Below, in pieces: positions 47,500-57,842 of a DNA stretch of 64,000 nt (position 1 is the stretch's first letter; each line of letters starts with the position of its first letter). Both the position numbers and the translations under genes were made by a program. This stretch comes from Serratia sarumanii (GTDB lineage: Bacteria > Pseudomonadota > Gammaproteobacteria > Enterobacterales > Enterobacteriaceae): contig NZ_CP124750.1 in the NCBI RefSeq assembly GCF_029962605.1, forward strand, positions 2,728,001-2,792,000, written 5' to 3'. The notes beneath the pieces were generated by a model. It worked only from the letters and a program-made list of their open reading frames with translations. It had not been told where the DNA came from and ran no database searches.

Positions 47500-50172
47500 A
47501 TGGCTGTAACGAATGTCGCTGAACTGAACGAGCTTGTCGCACGTGTCAAAAAAGCCCAGCGCGAATATGCCAACTTCACTCAAGAGCAAGTGGATAAAAT
47601 TTTCCGCGCTGCCGCCCTCGCCGCTGCTGATGCCCGTATCCCGTTGGCCAAAATGGCCGTGGAAGAATCCGGAATGGGTATCGTCGAAGACAAAGTGATC
47701 AAAAACCACTTCGCTTCCGAGTACATCTACAACGCCTATAAAGATGAAAAAACCTGTGGCATCCTGTCTGAAGATGACACCTTCGGTACCATCACCATCG
47801 CCGAGCCTATCGGCCTGATTTGCGGTATCGTCCCTACCACCAACCCAACTTCTACCGCGATCTTCAAAGCGCTGATCAGCCTGAAAACCCGTAACGGCAT
47901 CATCTTCTCGCCGCACCCGCGTGCGAAAAATGCCACCAATAAAGCCGCCGATATCGTGCTGCAAGCCGCTATCGCCGCCGGCGCGCCGAAAGACATCATC
48001 GGTTGGATCGACCAACCGACCGTCGAACTGTCCAACCAGCTGATGCACCACCCGGACATCAACCTGATCCTGGCCACCGGTGGCCCGGGCATGGTGAAAG
48101 CCGCCTACAGCTCCGGCAAACCGGCCATCGGCGTCGGCGCCGGTAATACGCCGGTGGTGGTAGACGAAACCGCAGACATCAAGCGCGTGGTCGCGTCTAT
48201 CCTGATGTCCAAAACCTTCGACAGCGGCGTTATCTGCGCTTCCGAACAGTCGGTCATCGTCGTCGACTCTATTTATGATGCGGTACGCGAACGCTTCGCT
48301 TCCCACGGCGGCTATCTGCTGCAGGGTAAAGAACTGAAAGCGGTGCAGGACATCATCCTGAAAAACGGCGGTCTGAACGCGGCCATCGTCGGGCAATCCG
48401 CACCGAAAATCGCCGAGATGGCAGGCATCAAAGTGCCGGCCAACACCAAAGTGCTGATCGGCGAAGTGAAGCTGGTCGACGAGTCCGAACCTTTCGCCCA
48501 TGAAAAACTGTCGCCGACGCTGGCGATGTACCGGGCCAAAGACTTCGAAGACGCCGTCGCCAAAGCCGAAAAACTGGTCGCCATGGGCGGTATCGGCCAC
48601 ACTTCCTGCCTGTACACCGACCAGGATAACCAAACGGCTCGCATTGCCTACTTCGGCGATAAAATGAAAACGGCTCGCATCCTGATCAACACCCCGGCTT
48701 CTCAGGGCGGTATCGGCGACCTGTATAACTTCAAACTCGCGCCTTCGCTGACGCTGGGTTGCGGCTCCTGGGGTGGTAACTCCATCTCTGAAAACGTCGG
48801 ACCTAAACACCTGATCAACAAGAAAACTGTAGCGAAGCGAGCAGAAAACATGTTGTGGCATAAACTTCCGAAATCGATCTACTTCCGCCGTGGCTCGCTG
48901 CCTATCGCGCTGGAAGAAGTGGCGACCGACGGGGCAAAACGCGCCTTCATCGTGACCGACCGTTTCCTGTTCAACAACGGCTATGCCGACCAGATCACCA
49001 AGGTGCTGAAGTCTCACGGCATCGAAACCGAAGTGTTCTTCGAAGTGGAAGCCGACCCGACACTGAGCATCGTGCGTAAAGGCGCCGAGCAGATGAACTC
49101 CTTCAAACCGGACGTCATCATCGCGCTGGGCGGCGGTTCGCCGATGGACGCTGCGAAAATCATGTGGGTGCTGTACGAACATCCTGAAACCCACTTCGAG
49201 GATCTGGCGCTGCGCTTCATGGACATTCGCAAGCGTATCTACAAGTTCCCGAAAATGGGCGTGAAAGCGAAGATGATCGCTATCACCACCACCTCAGGCA
49301 CCGGTTCGGAAGTCACGCCATTCGCCGTCGTGACCGACGACACCACCGGGCAGAAATACCCGCTGGCCGACTATGCGCTGACCCCGGACATGGCGATTGT
49401 CGACGCCAACCTGGTGATGAACATGCCGAAATCCCTGTGTGCCTTCGGCGGTCTGGATGCGGTCACCCACGCGCTGGAAGCCTACGTCTCGGTGCTGGCG
49501 AACGAATACTCCGACGGCCAGGCGCTGCAGGCGCTGAAACTGTTGAAAGAGTATCTGCCGGCCAGCTATAAAGAAGGCGCGAAAAACCCGGTTGCTCGTG
49601 AACGCGTGCACAACGCCGCCACCATCGCCGGTATCGCTTTCGCCAACGCCTTCCTTGGGGTTTGTCACTCCATGGCGCACAAGCTGGGTTCGGAGTTCCA
49701 CATTCCGCACGGCCTGGCCAACGCGATGCTGATTTCCAACGTTATTCGCTACAATGCGAACGACAACCCGACCAAGCAGACGGCCTTCAGCCAGTACGAC
49801 CGCCCTCAGGCGCGCCGCCGCTACGCTGAAATCGCCGACCACCTCGGCCTGAGCGCCCCGGGCGACCGCACCGCGCAGAAGATTGAGAAACTGCTGGCCT
49901 GGCTGGACGAGCTGAAAACCGAGTTGGGCATCCCAACCTCCATCCGCGAAGCGGGTGTGCAGGAGGCGGACTTCCTGGCGAAAGTCGACAAGCTGTCGGA
50001 AGACGCGTTCGACGACCAATGCACCGGCGCCAACCCGCGCTATCCGCTGATTGCCGAACTGAAGCAAATCATGCTGGATACCTTCTACGGCCGCGAATTC
50101 AGCGAAGCGGTAGAAGAGGAAGCTGCCGCTCCGGCTGCCGCCAAAGCCGCGGTAAAGAAGCCCAAGAAATAA
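47500..50172 (+). CDS. adhE: Bifunctional acetaldehyde-CoA/alcohol dehydrogenase AdhE
   Basis: AdhE reduces acetyl-CoA to acetaldehyde and then ethanol, regenerating NAD+ in fermentation, and forms long spirosomes. The 890-residue protein has an N-terminal aldehyde dehydrogenase domain (1-440) with Cys246 in GVICASEQ, the same number as in E. coli, and a C-terminal iron-dependent alcohol dehydrogenase domain (about 450-870) with GGGSPMDAAK and His ligands in HSMAHKLG and HGLANA. The tail (870-890) is Ala/Lys-rich. Confidence 0.97.
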   Translation: MAVTNVAELNELVARVKKAQREYANFTQEQVDKIFRAAALAAADARIPLAKMAVEESGMGIVEDKVIKNHFASEYIYNAYKDEKTCGILSEDDTFGTITIAEPIGLICGIVPTTNPTSTAIFKALISLKTRNGIIFSPHPRAKNATNKAADIVLQAAIAAGAPKDIIGWIDQPTVELSNQLMHHPDINLILATGGPGMVKAAYSSGKPAIGVGAGNTPVVVDETADIKRVVASILMSKTFDSGVICASEQSVIVVDSIYDAVRERFASHGGYLLQGKELKAVQDIILKNGGLNAAIVGQSAPKIAEMAGIKVPANTKVLIGEVKLVDESEPFAHEKLSPTLAMYRAKDFEDAVAKAEKLVAMGGIGHTSCLYTDQDNQTARIAYFGDKMKTARILINTPASQGGIGDLYNFKLAPSLTLGCGSWGGNSISENVGPKHLINKKTVAKRAENMLWHKLPKSIYFRRGSLPIALEEVATDGAKRAFIVTDRFLFNNGYADQITKVLKSHGIETEVFFEVEADPTLSIVRKGAEQMNSFKPDVIIALGGGSPMDAAKIMWVLYEHPETHFEDLALRFMDIRKRIYKFPKMGVKAKMIAITTTSGTGSEVTPFAVVTDDTTGQKYPLADYALTPDMAIVDANLVMNMPKSLCAFGGLDAVTHALEAYVSVLANEYSDGQALQALKLLKEYLPASYKEGAKNPVARERVHNAATIAGIAFANAFLGVCHSMAHKLGSEFHIPHGLANAMLISNVIRYNANDNPTKQTAFSQYDRPQARRRYAEIADHLGLSAPGDRTAQKIEKLLAWLDELKTELGIPTSIREAGVQEADFLAKVDKLSEDAFDDQCTGANPRYPLIAELKQIMLDTFYGREFSEAVEEEAAAPAAAKAAVKKPKK

Positions 50173-50190
50173 CGGTTCCGTGAACCGATA

Positions 50191-50219
50191 AAAAAACCCG
50201 CCACACGGCGGGTTTTTTA
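50191..50219. terminator. Bidirectional terminator after adhE
   Basis: AAAAAACCCGCC (50191-50202) and GGCGGGTTTTTT (50207-50218) with loop ACAC form a strong intrinsic terminator. Confidence 0.93.
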
Positions 50220-50291
50220 TTGCGCCCGAGGCGCTGCATTTCGACTCAGGTCACCAAAACGCTTCAGCGGGCTTTGGCGGCGTTTTCTCCC

Positions 50292-50876
50292 CTACTCCAG
50301 GGAGTGAATCGCTTCTTTATAATGCTTGCGGCAGACGGAGACATAGCTCTCGTTACCGCCAATCACCACCTGCTCACCGGCGTGCATCGCCTGGCCGTTT
50401 TCATCCAACCGCAACACCATATTGGCTTTGCGCCCGCAGTGGCAGATGGTTTTCAATTCCACCAGCTTATCAGCCCAGGCCAGCAAATATTGGCTGCCGA
50501 TAAACAGCTCACCGAGAAAATCGGTACGCAGGCCGTAGCACAATACGGGAATGTCCAGTTGGTCCACCACATCGCACAATTGCTCAACCTGGGCCTTGGT
50601 CAGGAACTGGCTTTCATCCAGCAGCACGCAATGCACCGGCTGCTGTTGATGCTCCTGCTGAATCATGGCGTACAGCATCGAGTCGTTGTTATAGAGCTGG
50701 GCCTGCGAGGATAAACCGATGCGCGAGCTGACTTTGCCCACCCCAAAGCGGTGATCGATCTCCGCAGTGAACACCAGCGTGCGCATACCACGTTCTTGAT
50801 AGTTATATGAAGACTGTAGCAGCGCGGTGGACTTGCCGGCATTCATCGCAGAGTAATAAAAATAAAGTTGAGCCAT
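50292..50876 (-). CDS. tdk: Thymidine kinase
   Basis: Tdk phosphorylates thymidine for salvage. The 194-residue type II enzyme has the P-loop SAMNAGKST (9-17), the DESQFL Walker B/lasso region (about 88-93) and a zinc-binding set of cysteines in CHCGRKA and a later CRKHY. The start at 50876 follows a weak ribosome-binding sequence (GGGGCC). It is convergent with adhE and divergent from hns. Confidence 0.96.
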   Translation of the reverse strand: MAQLYFYYSAMNAGKSTALLQSSYNYQERGMRTLVFTAEIDHRFGVGKVSSRIGLSSQAQLYNNDSMLYAMIQQEHQQQPVHCVLLDESQFLTKAQVEQLCDVVDQLDIPVLCYGLRTDFLGELFIGSQYLLAWADKLVELKTICHCGRKANMVLRLDENGQAMHAGEQVVIGGNESYVSVCRKHYKEAIHSLE

Positions 50877-51576
50877 GGCCCCGCAACTCCGATGGTATAA
50901 GAAATATTCAAATGTTGATTAGGACGGTGAGTGTACCATAACCCGCCCCCCGGCTCAGCCCAAAGCGAGCGAATATTGCGTTCGCCGTAATAATGCGCTT
51001 TCAAGCGAAACATATCCTTCTGTCGGCCCGTTCTTTTTACCGCTATTTACAGGATAATGTATGCCTGTCATCACTATTAATTCTTGCTAATGGTTAAGCC
51101 GGTCATTTGCCGATTAATGCATAATCCCCCCTTTCACCTCGGCAGGCGCCGCGACCGCGGCGGAGTGCTTGCCTATTATACGTGAGGCCAATACAGGGCA
51201 TTTAATCACCTTCGTTCTCCCCCGACGTTTCCTGACGCAATCTTTACCCAGATACCCCTATTGTTTACAATGTCTGCCTCGTCATGACGTGATTAAGCCC
51301 ACAGAACCCATTGTAATATTGATATAAATTACAGCGATAACTTATCGATGAAAGCCTTGTGCCACGCGCATTTTAAAGCATGCCTGCTGAAATTTTGACT
51401 TAAGTGCGGTGAGGGTAATAGTTAACAGCCCTTCCTATATTAGTCGGACAGATCCGATTAACGGTTTTTTAAAAGGTAAATTTGAGTATTCAAGTCAATT
51501 TGGCTATTGCAGAAAGGAAAATAGCACTCTATTATTATCGAGACGCCCCCCACCAATATAATTTGAGACTAGGACA
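50877..51576. other. tdk-hns intergenic region
   Basis: These 700 AT-rich bases hold the tdk promoter and the hns promoter and leader. The leader ends ATTTGAGACTAGGACA directly before the hns ATG, as in E. coli. I see no frame with family character and no RNA gene. The AT-rich tracts (51290-51560) would suit H-NS autoregulation. Confidence 0.45.
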
Positions 51577-51984
51577 ATGAGCGAAGCATTAAAGATTTTG
51601 AACAACATCCGCACTCTGCGCGCCCAGGCAAGAGAATGCACACTGAAAACGCTGGAAGAAATGCTCGAGAAACTGGAAGTTGTTGTGAACGAACGTCGCG
51701 AAGAAGACAGCCAGGCTCAAGCAGAAATCGAAGAACGCACTCGTAAACTGCAGCAATACCGCGAAATGCTGATTGCTGACGGTATCGATCCGAATGAACT
51801 GCTGCAAACCATGGCTGCCAACAAGGCTGCCGGCAAAGCAAAACGTGCAGCACGTCCTGCTAAATACCAATATAAAGACGAAAACGGCGAACTGAAAACC
51901 TGGACCGGCCAAGGCCGTACCCCTGCGGTGATTAAGAAAGCTATCGAAGAGCAAGGTAAATCTCTGGATGATTTCCTGCTGTAA
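51577..51984 (+). CDS. hns: Nucleoid protein H-NS
   Basis: H-NS silences AT-rich and horizontally acquired DNA by forming filaments. The 135-residue protein has the N-terminal dimerisation and oligomerisation coiled coil (about 2-80), a flexible linker, and the C-terminal DNA-binding domain (about 92-135), with the minor-groove hook TWTGQGRTP at about 108-116. It starts [17 protein letters not shown], as in other enterics. Confidence 0.98.
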   Translation: MSEALKILNNIRTLRAQARECTLKTLEEMLEKLEVVVNERREEDSQAQAEIEERTRKLQQYREMLIADGIDPNELLQTMAANKAAGKAKRAARPAKYQYKDENGELKTWTGQGRTPAVIKKAIEEQGKSLDDFLL

Positions 51985-52005
51985 TAGCGATTCAGTCCGT
52001 ATCTG

Positions 52006-52036
52006 AAAGGCTCCCTGCGGGGGGCCTTTTCATTTT
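52006..52036 (+). terminator. hns terminator
   Basis: AAAGGCTCCC pairs with GGGGGCCTTT, followed by TCATTTT, shortly after the hns stop. Confidence 0.85.
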
Positions 52037-52122
52037 AAAGCTTATAGCCGTGATCCCGCCTCATCCCTTTTCTTTTAGTAAATATCCTAATTCGCATTTT
52101 CCTCCTTGCACGAAATCCCAGT

Positions 52123-52150
52123 GAAAAAAAAGGGCCCTAAGGCCCCTTTA
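52123..52150 (-). terminator. Terminator of the galU-ugd-epimerase operon
   Basis: On the minus strand AAAGGGGCC-TTA-GGGCCCTTT is followed by a run of eight or more Ts, 20 bases past the epimerase stop. Confidence 0.85.
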
Positions 52151-52170
52151 TCGCATTTACCCTCGTTCAA

Positions 52171-53181
52171 TTATTGAACCTGGTAGAATGCCTTATACCA
52201 ATCAACAAAGCGCTTCACACCCTCTTCAACGCTGGTTTCCGGCTTAAAACCAATGTCACGATAAAGCTCTGCGGTATCCGCGCTGGTATCCATCACGTCG
52301 CCAGGTTGCATCGGCAGCATATTCTTGCGGGCCGTTACCCCCAAAGCCTGCTCCAATGCCGTGATATATTCCATCAGTTTAACGGGGGAGTTATTGCCGA
52401 TATTATAAACATGATACGGCGCGGAACTGGTCGCCGGCGATCCCTGTTCAACGGTCCATGACGGATCTGCCTGCGGAATAACCGCCTGCAGCCGCACAAT
52501 CGCCTCGGTGATATCATCAATGTAAGTAAAGTCACGGTGCATTTCACCGTGGTTATATACATCGATGCTCTCCCCCGCCAATATGGCCTTGGTAAACTTG
52601 AACAGCGCCATATCCGGACGCCCCCAGGGACCATATACGGTAAAGAAGCGCAGCCCCGTCGTCGGAAGACCGTATAAATGAGAGTAGCTGTGTGACATCA
52701 GCTCATTGGCTTTTTTGGTTGCCGCATACAGTGACACAGGGTGGTCGACAGAATCTTCGGTAGCAAACGGCAGCTTGCGATTGAGGCCATAAACAGAGCT
52801 GGAGGACGCGTAAAGTAAATGCTCGACCTTATTATGCCGGCAGCCTTCCAGCACGTTCAAATGGCCGATCAGGTTGGCGTCCGCATAAGCCAACGGGTTG
52901 ACCAGCGAATAACGCACGCCGGCTTGCGCGCCCAAATGAATGACGCGCTGAAACTGATGCTCAGCGAACAATGCCGCCATGCCTTCGCGATCGGCCAAAT
53001 CCAGCTTGATAAAGCGGAATCCCGGCTTATCCGCCAGTCTGTCCAGACGGGCCGTTTTCAGGCCCACGTCATAATAGTCATTCAGGTTATCGATGCCGAC
53101 AACCTGATGCCCGGCGGTCAACAAACGCTCTGCAACGTGATAACCAATAAACCCTGCGGCGCCTGTAACCAGGAATTTCAT
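52171..53181 (-). CDS. NAD-dependent sugar epimerase (UDP-glucuronate 4-epimerase type)
   Basis: The 336-residue extended short-chain dehydrogenase has the NAD motif GAAGFIG (7-13) and the catalytic YAATK (152-156) with SSSS at 126-129. Its similarity to the Uge/GlA epimerases of enteric capsule and LPS loci, together with ugd directly upstream, predicts interconversion of UDP-glucuronate and UDP-galacturonate. The ATG at 53181 follows AAGGAGTGACC. It is the third gene of a galU-ugd-epimerase transcript, 9 bases after ugd. Confidence 0.87.
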   Translation of the reverse strand: MKFLVTGAAGFIGYHVAERLLTAGHQVVGIDNLNDYYDVGLKTARLDRLADKPGFRFIKLDLADREGMAALFAEHQFQRVIHLGAQAGVRYSLVNPLAYADANLIGHLNVLEGCRHNKVEHLLYASSSSVYGLNRKLPFATEDSVDHPVSLYAATKKANELMSHSYSHLYGLPTTGLRFFTVYGPWGRPDMALFKFTKAILAGESIDVYNHGEMHRDFTYIDDITEAIVRLQAVIPQADPSWTVEQGSPATSSAPYHVYNIGNNSPVKLMEYITALEQALGVTARKNMLPMQPGDVMDTSADTAELYRDIGFKPETSVEEGVKRFVDWYKAFYQVQ

Positions 53182-53190
53182 GGTCACTCC

Positions 53191-54534
53191 TTAAATAACC
53201 GGTTTAATCGATGCGCCGCGGCCAATCGCATAGTAGGTAAAGCCACGATTCGCCAAACGCTCCGGATCGTACAGGTTACGTCCATCGAAGATCACCGGCT
53301 GTTTCAACGCACCCTTGATCACGTCGAAGTCCGGTGCGCGGAAATTCTGCCATTCGGTGCAAATCACCAGCGCATCGGCGCCGTGCAACGCAGCCTCTTT
53401 GGTGCCCATCAGTTTCAGATCGTCACGCTGGCCATAGATGCGCTGAACTTCGTTCATCGCTTCCGGATCGTAGGCTTGAACGGTGGCGCCGGCAGCCCAC
53501 AGTTGCTCCATCAGCACGCGGCTGGAGGCTTCACGCATGTCATCGGTATTCGGCTTGAACGCCAGACCCCACAGTGCGAAGGTTTTGCCCTTCAAATCGC
53601 TGCCGAAATAGTCTTTGATAAAGCTGCTCAGCTTGTCTTTCTGTTGGTAGTTGACCTGCTCTACCGCCTGCAACAGCTTCGGTTGGTAACCGATCTGCTC
53701 CGCCGTGCGGATCAAGGCCTGCACATCTTTCGGGAAGCAAGAGCCACCGTAGCCACAGCCAGGGTAGATGAAGTGATAGCCGATGCGTGAATCGGAACCG
53801 ATGCCCTGACGCACTTTCTCGATGTCCGCGCCCAGCATTTCCGCCAGGTTGGACATTTCGTTCATAAAGCTGATTTTGGTCGCCAACATGCAGTTGGCGG
53901 CGTATTTGGTCAGCTCCGCGCTGCGGATATCCATCATGATCATACGATCGTGATTGCGGTTAAACGGCTCGTACAGCTCGCGAATAGGTTCGATCACCTC
54001 TTTATTATCGGTACCGATCACGATGCGCTCAGGGCGCATGCAGTCAGCCACCGCAGCGCCTTCCTTCAGGAATTCAGGGTTGGACACCACGTCGAACGGC
54101 ACGTTGCTGCCGCGCTTAGCCAGCGTTTCCGCCATCACCTGACGCACCTTGTCCGCCGTGCCGACCGGCACGGTGGATTTGTCGATCACCACTTTGCGAT
54201 CGGTCATGTGCTCGGCGATGGTGCGCGCCACCGCGGTGACATATTTCAGATCGGCGGAGCCGTCCTCATCCGGCGGCGTGCCGACGGCGATAAACTGGAT
54301 ATTCCCGTGCGCCACGCCCGCTTTGGCATCGGTGGTGAAATGCAGGCGCCCGGCCTCATAGTTTTGCTGCACCAGCGGCGCCAGGCCCGGCTCAAAAATC
54401 GGGATATTCCCTTTTTTCAGGTTTTCGACTTTTCGCTCATCAACATCGATGCACATAACGTCATGGCCAACTTCAGCCAGCACCGCGGCCTGTACCAGCC
54501 CCACATAACCAATACCAAAAACTGTTACTTTCAT
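53191..54534 (-). CDS. ugd: UDP-glucose 6-dehydrogenase
   Basis: Ugd oxidises UDP-glucose twice to UDP-glucuronate, the precursor of uronic acids in capsule and LPS and of L-Ara4N in polymyxin resistance. The 447-residue protein has the N-terminal GIGYVGLV nucleotide fold (7-14), the catalytic cysteine in [14 protein letters not shown] (about 250-263) and the C-terminal UDP-binding domain. It starts 40 bases after galU, whose product is its substrate. Confidence 0.96.
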   Translation of the reverse strand: MKVTVFGIGYVGLVQAAVLAEVGHDVMCIDVDERKVENLKKGNIPIFEPGLAPLVQQNYEAGRLHFTTDAKAGVAHGNIQFIAVGTPPDEDGSADLKYVTAVARTIAEHMTDRKVVIDKSTVPVGTADKVRQVMAETLAKRGSNVPFDVVSNPEFLKEGAAVADCMRPERIVIGTDNKEVIEPIRELYEPFNRNHDRMIMMDIRSAELTKYAANCMLATKISFMNEMSNLAEMLGADIEKVRQGIGSDSRIGYHFIYPGCGYGGSCFPKDVQALIRTAEQIGYQPKLLQAVEQVNYQQKDKLSSFIKDYFGSDLKGKTFALWGLAFKPNTDDMREASSRVLMEQLWAAGATVQAYDPEAMNEVQRIYGQRDDLKLMGTKEAALHGADALVICTEWQNFRAPDFDVIKGALKQPVIFDGRNLYDPERLANRGFTYYAIGRGASIKPVI

Positions 54535-54574
54535 GTGAAAATCCTAGTTTTTCAAATTAAGACGAAAGATAAAA

Positions 54575-55492
54575 TCACTTCTTGTCAGCGGCAACAACCT
54601 GTTGCAGCCACTGAGAAAATTCTTTGCCCAGGCTGGCATGACGCATGCTGTACTCTACAAAAGCCTGCATGTAACCCAGTTTATTACCGCAGTCATGGCT
54701 CACGCCTTTCAGGTGATACGCTTCCACCGTTTCCTGCTGCATCAGCATTTCGATGCTGTCAGTCAGCTGAATTTCATCGCCGGCGCCTGGAGGCGTTTTC
54801 GCCAACAGCGGCCAAATATCGGCGGACAACACGTAACGCCCGACAATCGCCAGGTTGGAAGGCGCTTTATCCGGCGACGGCTTCTCGACCACGCTGACCA
54901 TCGGCGCGCTTTCGCCCGGTTGCAGATCGACGCCCTTGCAGTCGGCTACGCCGTAGTTTCCGACATCCTTATGCGGCACGGGTTCAACCATGATTTGGCT
55001 GACGCCGGTGGTTTCGAAGCGCTGCAGCATTTCGTGCAGGTTGTCTTTTTTCGGATCGGCGCTGTATTCATCGAGGATCACGTCAGGAAGCACCACCGCG
55101 ACCGGCTCATCGCCCACCATCGGGTAGGCACACATAATTGCGTGCCCCAGGCCTTTGGCATTGCCCTGACGAACCTGCATCACGGTAACGCCTTTCGGGC
55201 AGATCGACTGCACTTCATCCAGCAATTGGCGCTTGACGCGTTTTTCCAGCATCGCTTCGAGTTCGAAACTGGTATCAAAATGGTTTTCGATCGAGTTCTT
55301 GGAGGAGTGGGTGACCAGCACAATCTCGTTAATCCCCGCCGCAATGCACTCATTGACGACGTATTGGATCAGCGGTTTATCAACCAGAGGCAGCATTTCT
55401 TTCGGAATGGCTTTGGTGGCCGGCAACATCCGCGTACCCAAGCCTGCAACCGGGATCACGGCTTTTCTGACTTTGCGATTTACAGCAGGCAT
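54575..55492 (-). CDS. galU: UTP-glucose-1-phosphate uridylyltransferase
   Basis: GalU makes UDP-glucose from glucose-1-phosphate and UTP. The 305-residue protein has the nucleotide-binding [18 protein letters not shown] (about 17-34) and the VEKP motif near residue 200. I chose the ATG at 55492 ([15 protein letters not shown]) after AAGAGAGG; the frame is open from a GTG at 55597, but the extra 35 residues have no family counterpart. It opens the galU-ugd-epimerase operon. Confidence 0.96.
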   Translation of the reverse strand: MPAVNRKVRKAVIPVAGLGTRMLPATKAIPKEMLPLVDKPLIQYVVNECIAAGINEIVLVTHSSKNSIENHFDTSFELEAMLEKRVKRQLLDEVQSICPKGVTVMQVRQGNAKGLGHAIMCAYPMVGDEPVAVVLPDVILDEYSADPKKDNLHEMLQRFETTGVSQIMVEPVPHKDVGNYGVADCKGVDLQPGESAPMVSVVEKPSPDKAPSNLAIVGRYVLSADIWPLLAKTPPGAGDEIQLTDSIEMLMQQETVEAYHLKGVSHDCGNKLGYMQAFVEYSMRHASLGKEFSQWLQQVVAADKK

Positions 55493-55704
55493 TATTTCCT
55501 CTCTTAAAGCTAAGACGCTCATTTTATGAGCTTGGCTCGATATAAAAAAACCTTCGGAGTATACCAGCTTATACGCGCCGAGCATTAGCCGGAACACAAA
55601 TAGAAAACATTTAGGACTATTACCCGTTCGGATAATCGGGAGAATAAATAAACGGTTTAATTACCGATAAGTGAATAGCTTAAGATCTCGCCGATCGCTG
55701 CCTG

Positions 55705-56718
55705 TTATTCAGCGCTGAGCATCAGCCGCAATCGGCCACCGCTGCCCCATACCTGACACTGCCAGGCGGCACAGCGCTGACTGATCTGATTCATGTAGGT
55801 AGCTCCCAGCGTCCCCAGCGGCACGCCGTTGTTCAGCTGGATTTGATTGTCACCGGTATTGACGTTGGCATGCAGCCCGGCAGAAACCAGGATCAGGTTT
55901 TTATTTTCGGTGTGATAATATCCCAACAACAGAGGGAATTGACCGTCTAATTTCCCCTGCCGCAATAATTGATTAACCTGCTTTAACAATGCCGACATTT
56001 GCGGCAGACGATGCTGTTGATTAGCCAGATGATCTTGCAGCAGCCCATTAAATAACGCGCGCAACAGCAAAGCCGCCAATACGCCATTATCGCCGGCGCG
56101 CGTGACGTCCAGACAATAGAATGCCAGATCCTTTTCTGACAAGGCGGCGATATCCAGCACCAGGCCGGGATTTTCGCCGGTGGTTAACTGCCGATAGTTG
56201 ATCCGGCAATGCGCAATGGTCTGCTGTACCGGCGGCTGCAATTGTTTAAGCAGTTTGACGGCTTCGGAAGGATTCTTGCTCAGCGCGTCCCAATCCTGAA
56301 ACAGTTCAACCTCTTCAATCGCCTGAGAGGTGAACATATTGGGGTATAAGCACGCCAGCACCGCTTCACGCAGGCGGTTGAGATCGGTCAGCGGCTTGAG
56401 CAGCACATCCTGCACGCCCAACCGCAGCACCTTGGCGATGTCAGCCATCTTGTCGGTGGCCGAGATCACCAGCACCGGGATCTGTACCCCCTGCAAACGC
56501 AGGTGTTCAACGAATTCGATACCGCCCATTTCCGGCATCGCGAGATCGCACAGAATCAGATCCGGCTTGAAGTCATCGACGGCACTCAACGCCTGTAAAC
56601 CGTTGGTCGCCTCGCCGGTTTCAGCGCCCAGCGAGGCCAAATAACCGACCAGCACCGAACGAAAAACCTGTTCGTCCTCAACGATCAAGATGCGCTTGTG
56701 AGTAAGTGGTAATGCCAT
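55705..56718 (-). CDS. rssB: RssB, sigma-S anti-adaptor-regulated ClpXP adaptor
   Basis: RssB delivers the stationary-phase sigma factor RpoS to ClpXP. The 337-residue protein has a receiver domain (1-125) with Asp58 in LILCDLAMPE, and a C-terminal degenerate PP2C-like phosphatase domain. Start and length follow E. coli RssB (ATG at 56718, MALPLTHKRILIVEDEQVF); the open frame reaches 56769. It lies downstream of rssA. Confidence 0.95.
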   Translation of the reverse strand: MALPLTHKRILIVEDEQVFRSVLVGYLASLGAETGEATNGLQALSAVDDFKPDLILCDLAMPEMGGIEFVEHLRLQGVQIPVLVISATDKMADIAKVLRLGVQDVLLKPLTDLNRLREAVLACLYPNMFTSQAIEEVELFQDWDALSKNPSEAVKLLKQLQPPVQQTIAHCRINYRQLTTGENPGLVLDIAALSEKDLAFYCLDVTRAGDNGVLAALLLRALFNGLLQDHLANQQHRLPQMSALLKQVNQLLRQGKLDGQFPLLLGYYHTENKNLILVSAGLHANVNTGDNQIQLNNGVPLGTLGATYMNQISQRCAAWQCQVWGSGGRLRLMLSAE

Positions 56719-56821
56719 CAGCCGAGCCTCGTCCCTTTCCATAGTGTAATAGTGGCTCAAAAAGGTCACTTATGCTCGTCTGAAACAGACTGACCGCGCA
56801 ATGCCAACCGAGAACCGAGAA

Positions 56822-57724
56822 TTATCTATTTTTTATCAACGGCAACAACCGATCCAGTTGTTTTTCCACCGCCAGCAATCCCGCTTCGATCGCTTCATTG
56901 GCGCGGTGGAAATCCAGCGTCGAGATTTGCGGGCAAAAAGGTTGAATCAGCACATCCGGCGGATCGCTCGCCATCCGGTTGCGCTTCAGGCGATTTTCCA
57001 GCATTTGAATCGAGGTGCCCATGACCTCCATCGCCGTGGGCGCCGCCGCCGGTTTGCGCTGCCGCATTCTGCCGATGCGCTCCCGCAGACGCCCGCGCCA
57101 GGTGGCCGCAGGCGCATCGTCCGGGCTTTCTTCCTCGATACGTATCGAGAACAGATCCTGCTGCATCAGGTGCGCGTCATGCTGCAGATCGACCGCGATG
57201 ACGATATCGGCACCCATGGCGCGACAAAGCGACACCGGCACGGGATTGACCACCGCGCCATCCACCAGCCAATAGCCGTCGGCCCACACCGGTGCCAACA
57301 GGCCAGGCATGCTGCAGGAGGCGCGTATCGCCTGATGAATATCACCTTCGGTCAGCCACAGCTCACGCCCGGTGCTGAGATTGGTCGTCACGGCGCCGAA
57401 CTTCAGCGCACATTCGGCGATATCATTGATCTTCAACAACTGTCCGACGGCGTTAAACACCCGCTCGCCGCGCAACAGGCCGCCACGGTGCCAGGAAAAA
57501 TCCATCAGGCGAATCACGTCCCAATAGCTGAACGATCGCACCCACTGCTCCATCGCCGGCAAACGGTGGCTGGCGAACGCCGCCCCCACCAACGCGCCGA
57601 CGGAGCAACCGGCCACGATATCAACCTCAATCCCCAGTTTCTTTATCGCATTAATCACGCCGATGTGCGCCCAGCCTTTGGCCGAGCCCGCCCCCAGCGC
57701 CAGTCCGATCTTGATTTGCCGCAT
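56822..57724 (-). CDS. rssA: RssA, patatin-like phospholipase
   Basis: The 300-residue patatin-fold protein has the oxyanion loop GAGSAKG (11-17), nucleophile Ser41 in GCSVG, and Asp155 in the DGA motif, forming the Ser/Asp dyad. It is conserved upstream of rssB in enterics. Its physiological lipid substrate is not established. Confidence 0.93.
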   Translation of the reverse strand: MRQIKIGLALGAGSAKGWAHIGVINAIKKLGIEVDIVAGCSVGALVGAAFASHRLPAMEQWVRSFSYWDVIRLMDFSWHRGGLLRGERVFNAVGQLLKINDIAECALKFGAVTTNLSTGRELWLTEGDIHQAIRASCSMPGLLAPVWADGYWLVDGAVVNPVPVSLCRAMGADIVIAVDLQHDAHLMQQDLFSIRIEEESPDDAPAATWRGRLRERIGRMRQRKPAAAPTAMEVMGTSIQMLENRLKRNRMASDPPDVLIQPFCPQISTLDFHRANEAIEAGLLAVEKQLDRLLPLIKNR

Positions 57725-57842
57725 AGCGCCATCCTCGCGGTGAAAGGTGTTCTCTGCTTTCAGGGTAGATTGTCACTGACGAATATTGTTAGGTAACATA
57801 TGCGCTAAATTCATTTTCTGCCTCGTGTTCTCAGGAGTTATT

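Noticed and set aside
47461..49194. 577-residue minus-strand frame inside adhE
   Set aside because: It is antisense to the strongly conserved AdhE frame, has low-complexity Gly/Asp/Phe composition, no ribosome-binding site and no recognisable domain.
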